A stretch of DNA of 64,000 nt from Dyadobacter frigoris (lineage in GTDB: Bacteria; Bacteroidota; Bacteroidia; Cytophagales; Spirosomataceae): NCBI RefSeq assembly GCF_005280585.1, contig NZ_SZVO01000013.1:1-64000 (forward strand), given 5' to 3'. This document shows positions 7,231 through 16,337 of the stretch, piece by piece (the first letter of the stretch is position 1; every line of letters begins with the position of its first letter). The translations under genes were made by a program, and so were the position numbers. Under the pieces are notes generated by a model. The model did no database searches. It saw only the letters and a list, made by a program, of their open reading frames with translations, and was not told the DNA's origin.

Positions 7231-9924
7231 ATGTACACAAAAAAACAATGGTTTAGACTTCCAATTACACTTGCGGTGCTTATTGCCGTAGGCGTTTTTT
7301 GCGGGGTTTTGTTAAGCAACCGGTCCGCCAAACACCGGCCGCCTGGCTCCAAAGTAGACAAACTGAAACTTGCAGATGGATTTGTTGCAGAGCATTTATT
7401 TAGTCCATCCGAAGAACAAGACGGCTCTTGGGTATCGATGACCTTCGATGACAAAGGAAGATTGATCACTTCCGATCAATACGGCAGTCTGTTCAGAGTC
7501 GTAATTGCGCCAATCGGGTCAACCGAAAAGCCAAAAATTGAAACCCTTAAAATCGAAGGCGATACAGCCAAAATCGCTATGGGTTTTGCTCATGGTTTGC
7601 TCTATGCATTCAACAGCTTGTACGTTGTGATCAACAATCGTGAAAGTGCCAAATTCCCATTAGGCAGTGGACTATACCGGTTACAGGATACAAATAACAA
7701 CGATCAGTATGATAAAATCACGCTGTTGAAAGCAATGAAAGGAGAAGGAGAGCACGGTCCGCACAGCGTCCAGCTTTCGCCTGATAAAAAATCTCTATAC
7801 GTCGTGGCAGGAAATCATACCGATCTTCCGACTATGGATTCATATCGCTTGCCAAACAACTGGACGAACGATAACTTGTTTCCTTTTATCAAAGATCCAA
7901 GAGGTCATGCCAATGACAGAATGGCTCCGGGTGGGTGGATTGCTCATACGGATCCGGAAGGCAAAACCTGGGAATTGGTAAGTGCTGGTTTCAGAAATCC
8001 ATTTGATATTGCTTTCAATGAAGCAGGTGATATGTTCACGTATGATTCTGATATGGAATGGGATTTCGGAACACCATGGTACAGACCTACACGTGTATGC
8101 CATGCTACCAGTGCTAGTGAATTTGGATGGAGAACAGGTGATGCAAAATGGGCTCCTTCATTCCCCGACAACGTTGGACCGGTTATGAACATCGGACAAG
8201 GATCGCCAACGAATCTAATTTATCTGAAAGATGCGTTATTTCCTGAAAAATATAAAAATACGCTTTTAGCTTTTGACTGGAGTTTTGGTATTATGCACGG
8301 ACTTCACCTGAAACCATCGGGAGGAACTTATACAGCCGAGCATGAAGAATTTCTTTCAGGTTCTCCACTTCCTTTGACCGACGGTGTGATAGGACCGGAT
8401 GGAGCTCTTTATTTTTTAACAGGTGGCCGCCGTCTGGAATCAGATCTTTACCGTGTTTATTATAAAGATTACAAAAGCCTGAAAGCGGGATCCAATGTTG
8501 CAGCCGTTACATTGACGCCGGAACATAAACTTCGTACCGAACTGGAAAAATACCACCTTGGTGTAAATCCAAAGGCAGTAAGTGCTTCATGGCCAAATTT
8601 GGCTCACGCTGACAGATCCGTACGTTATGCTGCAAGATTAGCAGTAGAACATCAGCCAGTTGCTGAATGGAAAGACAAGGCGTTGAACGAAACAAATCCG
8701 GATACAAAAATCTATGCACTTCTAGCACTGGCGCGTCAGGGTGACAAAAGCGTAAAAGAACCTTTACTTAAAGCACTTACATCAATCGACTTCAAAAAGC
8801 TTTCAGAATCGAAACAACGCGATCTGTTACGTACTTTTGAGGTTACATTTTTCCGTTATGGCGTTTTGGAAGGAGCTATAAAAACTCAGGTTACAAATTA
8901 TCTGAGTCCGCATTATCCTTCGACCTCTGCACTGAGCAATCGTTTGTATGCCAAACTTCTTGTGTTCCTTGAAGCTCCCGGAGCTGTTGAAAGAACATTA
9001 ACGTTACTTACAAAAAATGAGTTTTTCGATGACAAGGACAACGAAACAGCAACGGCTTCTTCGGATCTGATTCTTCGTAATCCGCAATATGGACTTGATA
9101 TTGCAGGAATGCTTGAAAAGATGCCAGCGAAACAGCAGACTTTTTATGCATTTGTATTAAGTACTGCTAAAATGGGCTGGACTCCACAATTACGTGATAC
9201 ATATTTTAAATGGTACGACAAAGCATTCAGTTACAAAGGCGGAAGAAGTTATATCGGCTTTATTGAAAAAGCACGCCAGTTAGCCCTTGCAAATGTACCG
9301 AAAGATAAAGTTGCTTATTACAACAAATTATCCGGTGCTGAAAAACTTACCATGAACGGTAATGATCTGGCGATAGAATACAACCCGAAAGGGCCTGGAC
9401 GCGGCTGGAAAGTGGATGACGCAGTTAGACTTGTTCAGGACAGTCTTGCGGGAGCCAATTTTGAAACCGGAAAAATGATATTCTCCGCCGTGCTTTGCAG
9501 CAGATGTCACGCCATACAGGGAGAAGGAAATGACATTGGCCCTGATTTGACGCAGCTGGGAAACAGGTTTACGACCCGTGATGTTCTTGAAGCGATAATC
9601 ACTCCAGATAAAGCGATATCCGACCAGTATGCCTCTACCATATACACTCTTAAAAACGGCGAATCGGTTTTGGGAAGACAAATGAATGAAGATGCGAATT
9701 TTTATTACATCGCACAAAATCCATTTGACCAGAAAACAATCCGTAAAGTTTCCAAAAAAGAAGTTAGCTCAACTAAAATTTCACCGGTATCCATCATGCT
9801 CCCTGGGCTTATCAATGGACTGAACCCGAAGGAATTGAGAGATCTAATTGCTTATCTGGAATCTGGCGGAAGCAAAAGTAGTCCGATTTATAAAGAGGGC
9901 AGTGTTCAAAAAGGAGGAAAATAA
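7231..9924 (+). CDS. Secreted beta-propeller/HEAT protein with C-terminal cytochrome c domain
   Basis: An 897-residue protein of the type first described in Pirellula and Verrucomicrobium: an N-terminal sugar-dehydrogenase-like beta-propeller, helical repeats, and a C-terminal heme domain. An uncleaved or signal-type hydrophobic segment lies at residues 11-30. The propeller covers about 45-410 (GFRNPFDIAFNEAGDMFTYD and FGWRTGDAKW are typical). HEAT-like helices cover about 435-700. The heme motif CSRCH is at 756-760, with the family pattern GEGNDIGPDLTQLGNRF after it. It probably oxidises a sugar or polyol in the periplasm and passes electrons to the respiratory chain; the substrate is inferred only from the ThuA and isomerase-like neighbours. 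Confidence 0.88.
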   Translation: MYTKKQWFRLPITLAVLIAVGVFCGVLLSNRSAKHRPPGSKVDKLKLADGFVAEHLFSPSEEQDGSWVSMTFDDKGRLITSDQYGSLFRVVIAPIGSTEKPKIETLKIEGDTAKIAMGFAHGLLYAFNSLYVVINNRESAKFPLGSGLYRLQDTNNNDQYDKITLLKAMKGEGEHGPHSVQLSPDKKSLYVVAGNHTDLPTMDSYRLPNNWTNDNLFPFIKDPRGHANDRMAPGGWIAHTDPEGKTWELVSAGFRNPFDIAFNEAGDMFTYDSDMEWDFGTPWYRPTRVCHATSASEFGWRTGDAKWAPSFPDNVGPVMNIGQGSPTNLIYLKDALFPEKYKNTLLAFDWSFGIMHGLHLKPSGGTYTAEHEEFLSGSPLPLTDGVIGPDGALYFLTGGRRLESDLYRVYYKDYKSLKAGSNVAAVTLTPEHKLRTELEKYHLGVNPKAVSASWPNLAHADRSVRYAARLAVEHQPVAEWKDKALNETNPDTKIYALLALARQGDKSVKEPLLKALTSIDFKKLSESKQRDLLRTFEVTFFRYGVLEGAIKTQVTNYLSPHYPSTSALSNRLYAKLLVFLEAPGAVERTLTLLTKNEFFDDKDNETATASSDLILRNPQYGLDIAGMLEKMPAKQQTFYAFVLSTAKMGWTPQLRDTYFKWYDKAFSYKGGRSYIGFIEKARQLALANVPKDKVAYYNKLSGAEKLTMNGNDLAIEYNPKGPGRGWKVDDAVRLVQDSLAGANFETGKMIFSAVLCSRCHAIQGEGNDIGPDLTQLGNRFTTRDVLEAIITPDKAISDQYASTIYTLKNGESVLGRQMNEDANFYYIAQNPFDQKTIRKVSKKEVSSTKISPVSIMLPGLINGLNPKELRDLIAYLESGGSKSSPIYKEGSVQKGGK

Positions 9925-9947
9925 TAATACATTTAAAATGTATTATT
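9923..9947. repeat. Perfect AT-only hairpin at the end of the cytochrome gene
   Basis: AATAATACATTT (9923-9934) and AAATGTATTATT (9936-9947) are perfect complements with almost no loop. The left arm overlaps the stop codon. There is no T-run after it, so terminator function is uncertain; protection of the 3' end of the message is an alternative. Confidence 0.5.
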
Positions 9948-9969
9948 AAATTAAAAAGTAATAAAAGTA

Positions 9970-10045
9970 AAGCCTGAATTGAATTAAAAATCGGGATTGG
10001 ATAGTAGAATTGTCCATCTCACGAATTTTACTTCAATTCAGGCTT
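9970..10045. repeat. Intergenic inverted repeat, 14-bp arms with 48-base spacer (copy A)
   Basis: AAGCCTGAATTGAA (9970-9983) pairs perfectly with TTCAATTCAGGCTT (10032-10045). The spacer is exactly 48 bases, the same as in the elements at 30409-30480 and 43672-43747. It ends 15 bases before the thuA-like ATG at 10061, so if folded in RNA it would lie next to the translation start. Confidence 0.75.
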
Positions 10046-10060
10046 ATTCTTTAAAATTTC

Positions 10061-10969
10061 ATGAAGATTATTAAATTTCAAATTTCTCATTTACTATGGG
10101 CATTCTTTTTAAGTTTGTCCGTTTTGTCATACAACGCGCAGGCTTTTCCCAAAAAACTGTATAAAGTCCTGATCATTGACGGACAAAATAACCATAGAAA
10201 TATGGCTGACGGAACCGTGATGATGAAAAAATATCTTGAAGAAACCGGTCTTTTTACCGTTGATATTGCTACGACTCCAAAAAAGGGAGAAAATATGGAT
10301 AGTTTCAAACCTGATTTTTCAAAATACGACGTGGTTTTATCCAATTATAACGGAGACTCCTGGCCGGAAGCTACGAATAGCGCCTTTGAAAAATTTATTA
10401 GAAATGGCGGTGGGCTTGTAACAGTACACGCCGCTGACAATTCTTTCCCTAATTGGCTGGCCTATAATCAAATGATAGGAATAGGCGGATGGGAGGGACG
10501 GAATGAAAAGTCTGGTCCGTATTTGTATTTTGATGAAACAAAAGAAAAAATGGTAAAAGATACTATAAAAGGAGTTGGCGGAAGTCATGGTAATCAGCAT
10601 GAATTTATCGTCAAAACAAGAGATACCAATCACCCGATTATGAAAGGTTTGCCGGCTGAATGGCTTCATCAGAAAGATGAACTTTATGACCGTTTGAGAG
10701 GGCCGGCAGAAAACGTTGACGTGTTAGCAACAGCTTATAGTCCTGTTGAACAAAAAGGGTCAGGAAGAAACGAACCCATGTTGATGACTCTAAAATATGG
10801 AAAAGGAAGAATATTTCATACCACACTGGGTCATGAAAACTATTCTCAGAAATGTGTTGGATTTATTACAACCTTACAAAGAGGAACGGAATGGGTGGCT
10901 ACGGGAAAAGTTACACAAGCAATTCCAAAGGATTTCCCAACGGCAACAAAAGGAAGTGCCCGACCATAA
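10061..10969 (+). CDS. ThuA-like domain protein, secreted
   Basis: A 302-residue protein with a signal peptide (about 1-28, LLWAFFLSLSVLSYNAQA) and one ThuA domain, a class I glutamine-amidotransferase-like fold found in sugar-utilisation loci. Family marks are KVLIIDGQNNHRN at the start of the fold, FIRNGGGLVTVHAAD, HEFIVKTRDTNHPIMKGLP and the late GKGRIFHTTLGHE. The biochemical activity of the family is poorly defined; members often sit with keto-sugar or oxidised-sugar enzymes. Here it lies between a cytochrome-linked dehydrogenase-like protein and two sugar isomerase/epimerase-like proteins, in line with a shared periplasmic sugar pathway. Confidence 0.88.
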   Translation: MKIIKFQISHLLWAFFLSLSVLSYNAQAFPKKLYKVLIIDGQNNHRNMADGTVMMKKYLEETGLFTVDIATTPKKGENMDSFKPDFSKYDVVLSNYNGDSWPEATNSAFEKFIRNGGGLVTVHAADNSFPNWLAYNQMIGIGGWEGRNEKSGPYLYFDETKEKMVKDTIKGVGGSHGNQHEFIVKTRDTNHPIMKGLPAEWLHQKDELYDRLRGPAENVDVLATAYSPVEQKGSGRNEPMLMTLKYGKGRIFHTTLGHENYSQKCVGFITTLQRGTEWVATGKVTQAIPKDFPTATKGSARP

Positions 10970-11007
10970 TACCTCGCATAAATTTAAAAAAATAATATAA
11001 CAGTCTG

Positions 11008-11904
11008 ATGAAAAATACATCTACAAGACGTAACGCACTTAAAAATATTATCGCCGGAGCAGGCGTTTTGAGTTTACCGTTATCTATGACAAAGGTTATG
11101 GCCGCCTCAGAAAAGGCGCTTGGCCCAAAAATGAACGGTAAAATAAATCACTCGGTTTGCCGTTGGTGTTACAGTAAAATTCCTTTGGAGACTTTGGCTC
11201 AGGAAGCTAAAAAGATTGGCCTTACATCCATCGAATTATGTGGCCCGGAAGAATGGCCGGTTCTTAAAAAGTACGGATTAACCTGTGCGCTTCCTTGGGG
11301 CGAAGGATTAACAAAAAGTCTGGATCAAGGATTTAATGATCCTAAAAACCATGCGGAACTGATCAAAGGTTTTGAAGATATTATTCCGAAAGTGCAGGCT
11401 GCCGGTTACAATCAGATTATCTGTTTTTCAGGAAATCGCAGGGGCATGAGTGACGTGGATGGTATGATGAATTGCGCTATCGGCCTAAGAAAATTGATGC
11501 CAATAGCTGAAAAACATAATGTAACCCTGGTGATGGAGCTGCTGAATAGTAAGGTAAACCACAAAGATTATATGTGTGATAACACAGCCTGGGGCGCAGG
11601 ATTGTGTGAAATGGTTGGGTCGGAAAAATTCAAATTGCTGTATGACATTTACCATATGCAGATTATGGAAGGTGACGTGATAGCAACAATTAGAAAATAT
11701 CATAAATACATTGCCCATTACCACACAGGTGGTGTTCCGGGGAGAAATGAAATTGATGAAACACAGGAATTATATTATCCTGCGATCATGAAGGCTATTA
11801 CAGAAACAGGCTATAAAGGATTCGTAGGCCAGGAATTTGTGCCGAGCCGTAAAGATGATATTGCTTCTTTGAAACAAGGCGTGACCATTTGTGATATTGC
11901 TTAA
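11008..11904 (+). CDS. Hydroxypyruvate-isomerase-like TIM barrel, Tat-exported (copy 1)
   Basis: A 298-residue member of the xylose-isomerase-like TIM-barrel superfamily, closest in pattern to hydroxypyruvate isomerases. The N-terminus is a twin-arginine signal (STRRNALKNIIAGAGVLSLP). Likely metal and catalytic residues are the Glu in VMELLNSKVNH, the Asp and His in YDIYHMQ, His in HYHTGGVPGRNEID, and Glu in GQEFVPS. It follows thuA by 38 bases and is followed almost at once by a close paralogue, so the two are a tandem duplication. It probably isomerises or epimerises a keto-sugar or a hydroxy-keto acid in the periplasm. Confidence 0.9.
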   Translation: MKNTSTRRNALKNIIAGAGVLSLPLSMTKVMAASEKALGPKMNGKINHSVCRWCYSKIPLETLAQEAKKIGLTSIELCGPEEWPVLKKYGLTCALPWGEGLTKSLDQGFNDPKNHAELIKGFEDIIPKVQAAGYNQIICFSGNRRGMSDVDGMMNCAIGLRKLMPIAEKHNVTLVMELLNSKVNHKDYMCDNTAWGAGLCEMVGSEKFKLLYDIYHMQIMEGDVIATIRKYHKYIAHYHTGGVPGRNEIDETQELYYPAIMKAITETGYKGFVGQEFVPSRKDDIASLKQGVTICDIA

Positions 11905-11922
11905 ATTGTGATTATACCCAAC

Positions 11923-12765
11923 ATGAAATCAAATACGAATTTACCATTATCGGTTACAGAAGTCTTTGCAGCATCTGACAAAGCACTTGGAGCAGAATTA
12001 AAAGGAAAAATAAATCATTCCGTTTGTAAATGGTGTTATTCCAAAATTCCTTTGGAAACTTTCGCTCAGGAATGCCAGAAAATTGGTTTAAAATCTATCG
12101 AACTTTTAGGTCCGGAAGAATGGCCGGTTTTGAAAAAATATGGCCTGACATGCGCGTTACCCAACGGAGCAGGAATGGGTATTGAAAAAGGATTTAACGA
12201 TCCCAAAAATCATGATGCCCTTGTGAAAAGTTACGAAGAGATTTTCCCGAAAATTCAGGCGGCAGGATATACAAGTGTTATTTGTTTTTCTGGTAACCGT
12301 AATGGGATGTCGGATATTGACGGCATGAGAAATTGTGCAGAAGGTTTAAAACGCCTGATTCCCTCCGCTGAAAAATACAATGTAACCTTGATCATGGAAT
12401 TGCTGAACAGCAAAGTGAATCACAGAGATTACATGTGCGACCATACGACATGGGGAGCAGGACTTTGCGAAATGATCGGTTCTGAAAAGTTCAAACTGCT
12501 TTATGATATTTACCACATGCAGATCATGGAAGGTGACGTAATCGCGACCATTAAAAAATATCACAAGTACATCGGTCACTATCACACAGGTGGTGTACCA
12601 GGAAGGAATGAAATTGATGAAACGCAGGAGCTGTATTATCCGGCGATCATGAAAGCAATCGTAGATACAGGATTCAAAGGATTTGTGGCTCAGGAATTTA
12701 TACCAAGCCGGAAAGACGATATTGCTTCGCTAAAACAGGGTGTTACAATTTGTGATATTGCCTGA
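11923..12765 (+). CDS. Hydroxypyruvate-isomerase-like TIM barrel, paralogue without Tat motif (copy 2)
   Basis: A 280-residue paralogue of the preceding protein, by eye about 80 percent identical over the barrel, with all the same acidic and His residues (MELLNSKVNH, DIYHMQ, HYHTGGVPGRNEID, QEFIPS). The leader is cut down: the stretch LPLSVTEVFAAS still matches the end of the Tat leader of copy 1, but the twin arginines and hydrophobic core are gone. The ATG at 11923 is 18 bases after the first stop; a GTG at 11908 is in frame and would add five residues. Loss of the leader should leave it in the cytoplasm. Two residues are missing in the loop after the CALP motif. Confidence 0.87.
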   Translation: MKSNTNLPLSVTEVFAASDKALGAELKGKINHSVCKWCYSKIPLETFAQECQKIGLKSIELLGPEEWPVLKKYGLTCALPNGAGMGIEKGFNDPKNHDALVKSYEEIFPKIQAAGYTSVICFSGNRNGMSDIDGMRNCAEGLKRLIPSAEKYNVTLIMELLNSKVNHRDYMCDHTTWGAGLCEMIGSEKFKLLYDIYHMQIMEGDVIATIKKYHKYIGHYHTGGVPGRNEIDETQELYYPAIMKAIVDTGFKGFVAQEFIPSRKDDIASLKQGVTICDIA

Positions 12766-12791
12766 TCTGAATTAACATTTTTGGTTTAAAA

Positions 12792-12833
12792 GTAAAAACC
12801 CCGTTTGGCTTTTCAGTCCAACGGGGTTTTTAC
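12792..12833. terminator. Bidirectional terminator between convergent genes
   Basis: GTAAAAACCCCGTT (12792-12805) pairs perfectly with AACGGGGTTTTTAC (12820-12833), with A-tract before and T-tract after. It serves both the isomerase-like gene on the plus strand and the pump gene on the minus strand. Confidence 0.9.
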
Positions 12834-12863
12834 CTTATTACATCAACTTATAACATCCACTGA

Positions 12864-15800
12864 TTATTCTAATTCCAGTTCATCTCCTTCTTTTACAACC
12901 TTTACTTTTCTCTTTCTTTCTGCCCATAAGTAAAGTGGTGGTAATAAAATCGGAGCGAAAATAAGCGTACTTGTTAATCCGCCAATGATTACGGTAGAAA
13001 GTGGTCTCTGTACATCTGAACCAATACCTGACGAAATTGCGGCAGGAACGAGACCGATAATGGCAACAACAAGAATCGAAAGAAGTGCGCGAAGCTGTTC
13101 GGTAGAAGCAAGTAAAACATTACTTCTGATATCATTTTCAGTATTCAAAACGGATCTGTTTAAGGCGGAAACGAGTAAAACCCCAGCCATTACCGATATA
13201 CCGAAAATACTTACAAAGCCAACCCCGGCCGATACGTTGAAATAATACCCGCGCATCAATAAAGCAACAATTCCTCCGCCTAATGCGAATAAAATACAAC
13301 TCATTGTAACCATGGTGTGCGAAAGATTTTTAAACAACATGAACAAGAACAAAAATACCATCACAATGGTAAGCGGAATAGTAAAGGCCAACTGTTTTCC
13401 TGCACGTTCAAGGTTTTCATACTGACCACCATAAACGATACTATAACCCTTTGGAACCTTGATTTTAGCATCCAGTTTTTTCTGCAACTCAGCAACAAAA
13501 CCTCCCTGGTCACGGCCTCTGATATTGGTACGAACCGTCACCATTCTTTTACTGCCATAACGGTAAATGTTAGTCTGGCCTTCAATAAAATGAATATCAG
13601 CCAACTGATCCATAGGTATCAAAGCACCGGTTAGTGATGGAATCTGAAGATTTTTGATAACATCAATTGAGTTTCTGTATTCAGGTAAAAAACGTACAAC
13701 GATATCATAACGTTTTGTTCCGTCATACAAAGTCGAGATTGTCTTACCTCCAATAGCGGCTTCAATCATATTCTGGATGTCAGCTACATTTATTCCAAAA
13801 CGTGCAGCATTCTGACGATTAATATTGATAGCCAATTGTTCCTGCGGACCTTCCTGCTCGATGTTAACGTTTTCAGCACCAGCGGTTTCCTTTACAATTT
13901 TTGTAATACTATCTGCTTTCATCCGCATCATACCAAGATCATCGCCCACGATGGAGATAGCAAGATCGGCTGCACTACCTGTCACGATTTCCATCACCTG
14001 GTCAATAATAGGTTGGCCGGAAGAAAAAGCAACGGATGGTAATTGCGACTGCAAATCCGCCTTAATTTTCTGAACCAGTTCTTTTTTCGTGATTGTTTTA
14101 CTCCACAAATCGTAATCTTTCAAACCGATCAGAATTTCATTTCTGTTGGCCGGGAACGGATCTGTACCATCGTCATTACGACCTGATTGTGTGATTACAA
14201 AAGATATCTGCGGATATTTTGCAATGATACTTCTGATCTTTGGCGCATAACTTGCGTTTTCCTGAATGGTAATACCGGCCGCGAAATTTCCTCTCAAAAA
14301 GATAGAACCTTCATCCAAAGTCGGCAGAAATTCAGACCCAAGTTTTGCTCCAAATAGTACCAGAACCATTACAACAGCAAAGCCAATCAGAACCGTTGTT
14401 TTGTAATAAGTCAAAAACTTCGCTATGGTTCTGGCGTAAATATTTGTCAAACCGTCCAGAACAAAATTCTTGTGCTCTTTCATCGGTTTCTCCGGATTAG
14501 CCAATTGTTTCTTGTAGGCGAAGGAAATTAACACTGGTATAAAAGTTAACGCTGCTATCATTGACCCAATAACAGCAAAAGCAAGTGTTAAAGCCATTGG
14601 AGAAAATAACTTGCCCTCTACGCGTGTCATCAACAAAATTGGCATATAAGCCAGAATGATGATGGTAACGGAGAAGAAAATTTCACGACCAACTTCCTGA
14701 GCAGCAAGCAAAGTGATCTTTACAATACCCTGCTGTTTTTCCTCAACCGTTGCTGTTCTATATTTCCTTATCAAATGCTCAGCCATTACGCAGGCACCAT
14801 CCACAATGATACCAAAATCAATCGCTCCCAAAGAAAGCAAATTGGCAGGAATTCCTGTCAGACGCATTAATATAAAAGCAAACAATAACGAGAACGGAAT
14901 CGTAAGCGCAACAACCAAGGCACTTCTAATACTTCCAAGGAAGAAAATCAATAGAATAATTACGATTGAAATCCCTTCAAAAAGTGTATGCGCTACCGTT
15001 TCAAGCGAATGATCGATAAGGAAACTTCTGTCATACAAAGGACGTAAGGTGACGCCTTCCGGAAGTTCTGTTTCCGTAAGATCAGCCATTCTTTGTTTCA
15101 AAACCTTCAAAACCTCACTTGGGTTTTCGTAACGACGCAAAAGAATAATACCTTCAACGCCTCCGCTCACATCAACGCTGTCTTTTGTGATAGTGTAACC
15201 CATAACCCCGCTTGGCGGTGGCGGTGTTATTTCAACCGTTGCCACATCACGAAGAAATACCGGAACACCGTTTGCAGATTTCAGCACGATATTTTTTATA
15301 TCTTCCTCAGTCTTAATCGCTCCCAGTCCCCGAACGGCAAAACCTTGTCCTCCGCGCGAAATAATATTTCCACCCGTATTCTGGTTATTAGCGTCCACGG
15401 CGTCCATTACATTTTGTAGGGAAAGGCCATATTTAACCAGTTTTTGAGGCGAAGTTAAAATATGGAATTGTTTCAAGGGCCCGCCAAATGTTGTAACATC
15501 CGCAATACCAGGCACTTGAAGTAACGCAGGTTTAATAACCCAATCCTGCAAATCTCTCAATTGTGTAGGACTAAAAGTCGGCGGAGCCTCAACAACGTAA
15601 CGTAAAATTTCACCAACCGCCGTAGATAGGGGAGCCAGCTCCGGAGCTACACCGGCAGGTAATTCAGCTGCCGCAACTCTTTCCAAAACCTGCTGTCTTG
15701 CGAAATAATCGTCCGTTCCGTCTTTGAAAGTAAGCTGAACAACAGAAAGTCCGAAAATTGTACGACTTCTGCGGTCCAACACGTTGGGTGTATTTTGTAA

Positions 15801-16016
15801 AGCGCGCTCGATAGGAACAGTAACCTGTTGTTCCACTTCTTCCGCTGCCCGGCCAGGATATTGTGCGATAACAATTACGTTTGTATCTGCAATATCAGGG
15901 TAGGCTTCTATCTTGAGCTGGGTAAAGCACCAGTAACCGATGCCCATAAGTACAAAACTGATGGAAATAACCACCCATCTGTTTCGCAAACTAAAAAAAA
16001 GCAAGTTCTTAATCAT
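12864..16016 (-). CDS. czcA: Heavy-metal RND efflux pump, CzcA type
   Basis: The 1050-residue inner-membrane pump exports metal ions from periplasm or cytoplasm through an adaptor and a TolC channel. It has twelve membrane segments in two sets and two large periplasmic loops, the usual layout. In membrane helix 4 the motif GAIDFGIIVDGACVMAEH holds Asp400, Asp406 and Glu413, matching the D-D-E triad at nearly the same numbers in divalent-cation pumps such as CzcA; monovalent Cu/Ag pumps (CusA) lack the first Asp. So Zn, Co, Cd or Ni is likelier than Cu. It is the last gene of an eight-gene operon, with its start touching the stop of the DUF190 gene. Confidence 0.93.
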   Translation of the reverse strand: MIKNLLFFSLRNRWVVISISFVLMGIGYWCFTQLKIEAYPDIADTNVIVIAQYPGRAAEEVEQQVTVPIERALQNTPNVLDRRSRTIFGLSVVQLTFKDGTDDYFARQQVLERVAAAELPAGVAPELAPLSTAVGEILRYVVEAPPTFSPTQLRDLQDWVIKPALLQVPGIADVTTFGGPLKQFHILTSPQKLVKYGLSLQNVMDAVDANNQNTGGNIISRGGQGFAVRGLGAIKTEEDIKNIVLKSANGVPVFLRDVATVEITPPPPSGVMGYTITKDSVDVSGGVEGIILLRRYENPSEVLKVLKQRMADLTETELPEGVTLRPLYDRSFLIDHSLETVAHTLFEGISIVIILLIFFLGSIRSALVVALTIPFSLLFAFILMRLTGIPANLLSLGAIDFGIIVDGACVMAEHLIRKYRTATVEEKQQGIVKITLLAAQEVGREIFFSVTIIILAYMPILLMTRVEGKLFSPMALTLAFAVIGSMIAALTFIPVLISFAYKKQLANPEKPMKEHKNFVLDGLTNIYARTIAKFLTYYKTTVLIGFAVVMVLVLFGAKLGSEFLPTLDEGSIFLRGNFAAGITIQENASYAPKIRSIIAKYPQISFVITQSGRNDDGTDPFPANRNEILIGLKDYDLWSKTITKKELVQKIKADLQSQLPSVAFSSGQPIIDQVMEIVTGSAADLAISIVGDDLGMMRMKADSITKIVKETAGAENVNIEQEGPQEQLAININRQNAARFGINVADIQNMIEAAIGGKTISTLYDGTKRYDIVVRFLPEYRNSIDVIKNLQIPSLTGALIPMDQLADIHFIEGQTNIYRYGSKRMVTVRTNIRGRDQGGFVAELQKKLDAKIKVPKGYSIVYGGQYENLERAGKQLAFTIPLTIVMVFLFLFMLFKNLSHTMVTMSCILFALGGGIVALLMRGYYFNVSAGVGFVSIFGISVMAGVLLVSALNRSVLNTENDIRSNVLLASTEQLRALLSILVVAIIGLVPAAISSGIGSDVQRPLSTVIIGGLTSTLIFAPILLPPLYLWAERKRKVKVVKEGDELELE

Positions 16017-16319
16017 CTAATTCCACTTATCTACGTGATTGGTAATAATAAATCCGCTTTTCACTTCTTGGCGCAGTGCGGTCAAAGCTGATTTTACATT
16101 TTCTTCTTCATCAATGAAGGTGATCAAAATCGGCGTCTCATCGAAACTGAAAAGATCAAAAGGCCGGTTAAGATGCTTGCTTTCGTCATATCCCAGTCGG
16201 CCGACAAAAACGGTGGCACCCCGGATTTTCTGTTTTAGCAGCAACTGCATAATATATTCATATAGCGGCTGCTCACGGAAAAACTGATCTTTTCCGATAA
16301 ATATCTGTGCTTGTAGCAT
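16017..16319 (-). CDS. DUF190 family protein
   Basis: A 100-residue DUF190 protein with the family pattern AQIFIGKDQ..REQPLYEYIMQLLLKQKIRGATVFVGRLGYD. DUF190 proteins have a ferredoxin-like fold related to PII signal proteins and are often found near ion transporters, but no clear activity is known. The stop codon directly abuts the pump start, so the two are almost certainly translated together. In this operon it may sense a ligand and modulate MgtE or the RND pump (inference). Confidence 0.85.
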   Translation of the reverse strand: MLQAQIFIGKDQFFREQPLYEYIMQLLLKQKIRGATVFVGRLGYDESKHLNRPFDLFSFDETPILITFIDEEENVKSALTALRQEVKSGFIITNHVDKWN

Positions 16320-16337
16320 GTACCAATGAGTTTATGT

